A stretch of DNA of 10,312 nucleotides, from NCBI GenBank assembly GCA_014885115.2, contig WKLE02000002.1, forward strand, positions 1 through 10,312, read 5' to 3'. Below are positions 7,563-10,312 of the stretch, in pieces. Position 1 is the first letter of the stretch. Every line of letters begins with the position of its first letter. The translations under genes were made by a program, and so were the position numbers. The notes beneath the pieces were generated by a model, which worked only from the letters and a program-made list of their open reading frames with translations, was not told the origin of the DNA and searched no databases. This DNA is from Asterionellopsis glacialis. Lineage: Eukaryota > Bacillariophyta > Plagiogrammaphyceae > Rhaphoneidales > Asterionellopsidaceae.

Positions 7563-9894
7563 ATGTCGTCTTCAAAATCAGTGACGCCACCTTTAATAGT
7601 ACGAAAACGAAGCGACTACTCTGTGGCTTCAAGTGGTAGTTTGCCTAGATACAGAAACGACAACTTCTCTGTGGCTTCAGGTGGAAGTTTGCCAAGACAT
7701 AGAAGCAGTGATCATTTATCGTCATACCAAAAAAAAGGGGAAAGATCAGTTAATTACTCGCCTCGGCAGCGACCTTCTTCGTCCCTAAACCACAATTTTG
7801 ATGGGAACGGGAGGTCCAATTCTTTCGGCTCAACATCCACCGCTTCGGCCAGTGCCCGGAGAAGGCACACTGTTGGCTTTCAAGAACCCTTTTCTCCTAT
7901 TTATCGAATCCCAAGCAGCAGTTCAAGCTATGTAGATAATAGCAGACCCAGCCGAAAAACAGGATCTTCGAGTGATACCGCGTCTACTGGTAGACGTACC
8001 ATATCTTCCATTGACTCAGCCTCTACGGGTTCGAAGTCTCGCCGTAGAGCAGGGAATTCCAGCGACACAGCCTCTGCTTGTTCAATTAGATCTGCCGAAT
8101 ACAGGGAAGCGAGATCCAGGCGCAGCTCATTTCGAGGTGCTCGTGACACTTCACCTGTACATAGTCTTCCAAGCCGTCCCTTTGCTGAAAGGTTTGATTT
8201 TGCAACGCATGCAGCTGATAAATATCCAGGTTCAAGAGCTGCAATCGAAGGTACGGGTAAATGATGTGTAGACCATAGGATTGTTTGATGGTTCTCAGTT
8301 CTTTGTAAACGTAGGCTAATATTTTTTGCTTATCCTCAATTCACTTCTAAAAGCTCTGAAAAGGGCCGGTAGCCACGAGCGCAGAATAGCATGTATAACA
8401 ACTGCTTGTGCTGAGTTTGACCACTGGGATGACGATAAACGCAAAGCAGAAATAAGTTATGGCGCTGCCGGTGTTTTATCAGTGGTGCTTTCAACCACAG
8501 ATGATGACGATGAAATCCGGATGCTTTGTGCTGCATTAGAAATGATGTTTAGAGGTAGTCAACTTCTTGTGCAAACTACATATCAGGAAGTTGGGCCAAC
8601 CGTTGTTCCCTTGTTATTGCGAGTTTTGGGTCGGGCGGATAGCGGGTGGGTAAAGCACGCAGATGTTATCATCATGAATGTTACAAAGATTTTTTTGTAC
8701 CTTTCCAGAGTACCGGATCTTCGCATAGGCCTTTTGCGACGGCAAGGTCTCCTTGATGCACTAGCAAGAGTTGACACAGCTATTTTGAATACTGATTGCC
8801 GGATAGCCCGAACGAAGCTTATTGCTAACTTAGCGAATTGCGAGGCGAACAAGGTGGTTATGCTCAATCACGAGAAATTGCTTGGAAGCTTGTTGCGAGT
8901 GGCAGTATTAGATGCGGTTTCCGATAGCGCAAGAGAATATGCTGGATCCGCAATAATGGACCTAGCATCTTCTCCTGACAACCAATTGCCTATGGCAAAC
9001 AACGACCAGTTGCTGGCAACATTAGTGAAACTTGCAGTGCATGAAAATGTTTCTGTTACAAGGGAATCTGCCGTAACAGCAATACAGAACTTAGCGTTTG
9101 CCAAAGAAAATCGGGTTCGCCTTGTGACATACGGTTCGGGAGTTGTGTTGACAGCCCTGAAAAAAACTATGCGCGAAGATCCAAACGAAAAAGCTCGTAG
9201 GCGTTCTGCAGGTGCTTTGACAAATCTTGCATGCAAGGAAACTGGTGAGCAGATTGGTGGCCACAAAGGATTGCTCGAAACTCTTGCAATCGTATCCACG
9301 AAAGACGAGAGCGACGAAGTGCAGACAAGGGCATCTTTGGCATTGACAAAGCTAGCCGCCTGTATTACTTACGACATGGATTGTCATGAAACTCTGCTGG
9401 ATGCTTTAGTGGTAGCATCACTCAGCCTGAGTGCGAACGGGGTATCCACTGTGCTCCGGGTAAAGGCTCGGGAACCAGAAAACAGACAAAGCATGGCAAA
9501 CCACTCAGGAATCCTCGAGACGCTATCGGATATATGTTCTAATGCAAGCTGTAATGTGAAGGACAGAGAAAACGCCATGCGGGCAATCATGCATCTGACG
9601 AATGATGCGAATAATGTGAAAGCCATGTGCATCGCAACTGTATTGGATGCTTTGGTCATTGGGGCATCTTTGGAAGGGCCTGCATATACAGACATCCGTG
9701 AATCAGCTGTGGTCGCCATGGAGCGACTGGCAACTGAATTCTCCAACCGCCAAAGTATGGCGCGGCACAAAGGTCTTCTGGTGGTTGTAGCAAAGGAAAC
9801 AGAAAGAGAAGCACAAATTGAAGAAAGCGGGGAATCAAAAGGAAAATCTCTGTTGGCAAAACCTCTTCTTATGAGCCTCTTGGTAGCTATGTGA
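7563..9894 (+). CDS. ARM-repeat protein with Ser/Arg-rich N-terminus, two exons
   Basis: Exons 7563-8250 and 8354-9894 join in phase 1 to give 742 residues. The start is the first ATG of the open frame, with A at -3; upstream codons of the frame contain no ATG. Residues 1-229 are rich in Ser, Arg and Thr with no signal peptide or membrane segment, and are probably disordered. They hold a 16-residue tandem repeat (18-33, 34-49; core SVAS-GSLPR), three SSDTAS-like units (136, 149, 166) and basophilic kinase-type sites (RRRHT 99-103, RRSSF 186-190). From about residue 231 the chain is helical; residues about 378-718 contain roughly eight ARM/HEAT-like repeats of 39-45 residues, for example SAVTAIQNLAF, SAGALTNLACK and NAMRAIMHLTN. 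It ends in LLMSLLVAM. ARM solenoids bind proteins, so a scaffold or adaptor role, possibly tuned by phosphorylation, is inferred. The specific partner is unknown, and no enzyme motif is seen. Base composition and CpG content are ordinary for an expressed gene, in contrast to the left flank. Confidence 0.9.
7614..7709 (+). repeat. 48-base coding tandem repeat, two copies
   Basis: Two adjacent units (7614-7661 and 7662-7709) encode the 16-residue repeats DYSVASSGSLPRYRND and NFSVASGGSLPRHRSS. Most DNA differences are synonymous or conservative, so the repeat has been kept at the protein level. It lies in the disordered head of the ARM-repeat protein and could be a short linear binding motif present in duplicate. 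Confidence 0.75.
8251..8353 (+). other. Spliceosomal intron of the ARM-repeat gene
   Basis: The donor is G|GTACGG after 8250 and the acceptor is CTAAAAG| before 8354. The acceptor is preceded by a pyrimidine-rich stretch (8321-8347), and a branch-like CTAAT lies at 8316-8320. The length of 103 bases suits a short algal intron. Joining the exons forms a GCT (Ala) codon and gives AAIEALKRAGSH, with no stop. If retained, the frame ends at a TGA (8262-8264) inside the intron. This also explains why the downstream part appears open from an ATG-less point within the intron. Confidence 0.85.
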
Positions 9895-10312
9895 ACATAT
9901 CTACTGCTCCAGACGTTGACGCACTTGCGTTATTGTTTGATCTAGTACCAGCATATCTTGGGAGTGACGCCACGCTTCAAATTGTTGAATTCTTGATTTT
10001 TCAAACGATTGCCATGCTGAGGTTGTGCTTTCAGTTGTATTGAGGGAATTTTGATATTGTAGCTTCTACGAGTACATTTATATAAGATGCGTACTCTTCC
10101 AATAAAGCCTAGCTGTATCTTTGGATGGCAAAGTAAGTGGAAAATAAAACCACCTGTTGACGGCATAGCTAGAATCTAAAGGAGTACGGAGAAAATACCC
10201 CAAGCAGCGAAGTAATACTCTATGTTGTACAACTTAAAGAATAATTTTAGACCATTGATAGAATACACAAAAAGATTTTCACGGGTTTTCAGCTCCTTAC
10301 TGTTATTGCAAG
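9895..10312 (+). other. 3' flank of the ARM-repeat gene
   Basis: No gene is supported here. AATAAA occurs at 10101-10106 and 10143-10148, about 210 and 250 bases after the stop codon, at positions suitable for polyadenylation signals, although algal poly(A) signals are often weak or absent. GTAC-type words (GAGTAC near 10069, GGAGTACGGAG near 10181) continue the pattern of the upstream intergenic DNA. Confidence 0.35.

Noticed and set aside
8326..8353. Start of a second, separate gene at 8326
   Set aside because: These codons lie in the intron; splicing 8250 to 8354 gives a continuous frame, and no ATG supports an independent start here.
8336..9859. Several minus-strand open frames across exon 2
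   Set aside because: They are antisense shadows of the ARM-repeat coding sequence.
1..10312. CRISPR array, tRNA or rRNA genes
   Set aside because: No regularly spaced identical repeats and no cloverleaf or conserved rRNA words were seen on either strand.

Overview
The window looks like nuclear DNA of a eukaryotic microalga, most likely a diatom. The evidence is one spliced gene with a short 103-base GT-AG intron, an Armadillo-repeat protein with a Ser/Arg-rich N-terminus, many GTAC-type palindromes between genes, and a decayed tyrosine recombinase whose motifs recall a family I associate with diatom genomes. The diatom assignment is inference, and I cannot name a genus. No bacterial operon features, tRNA, rRNA or CRISPR array were seen.

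Layout: bases 1-310 have normal CpG content and no recognisable gene. From about 310 to 6330 the DNA is AT-rich and strongly CpG-depleted; for example there is no CG at all from 3811 to 5281, from 1646 to 2294, or from 868 to 1445. This stretch is a graveyard of repeats. It holds several large foldback (inverted-repeat) structures at 404-524, 846-1004, 2907-3565 and 4212-4403. A well-preserved 139-base hairpin at 3286-3424 sits in a small CpG-rich island. Two unidentified minus-strand coding relics lie at 3602-3907 and 4528-4920.

The clearest relic is a roughly 400-codon tyrosine-recombinase-like gene on the minus strand (6366 down to 5159). It is broken by in-frame stops, one homopolymer frameshift and a 15-base tandem duplication. 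Two catalytic arginine positions now read Cys (TGT) and His (CAC), exactly what CpG decay of CGT and CGC codons would give. The Trp and Tyr of the active site remain.

Bases 6370-7562 are intergenic: a purine tract, a GTAC palindrome, two related hairpins around the word CTCCCACTC, and the 5' flank of the live gene. The one convincing intact gene (7563-9894, plus strand, exons 7563-8250 and 8354-9894) encodes a 742-residue protein with a disordered Ser/Arg-rich N-terminal third and about eight ARM-type helical repeats. The 3' flank holds only weak polyadenylation-like AATAAA words.

The overall picture is an active, CpG-rich gene beside an old, probably once-methylated transposon cluster. There is no evident functional link between the two parts.
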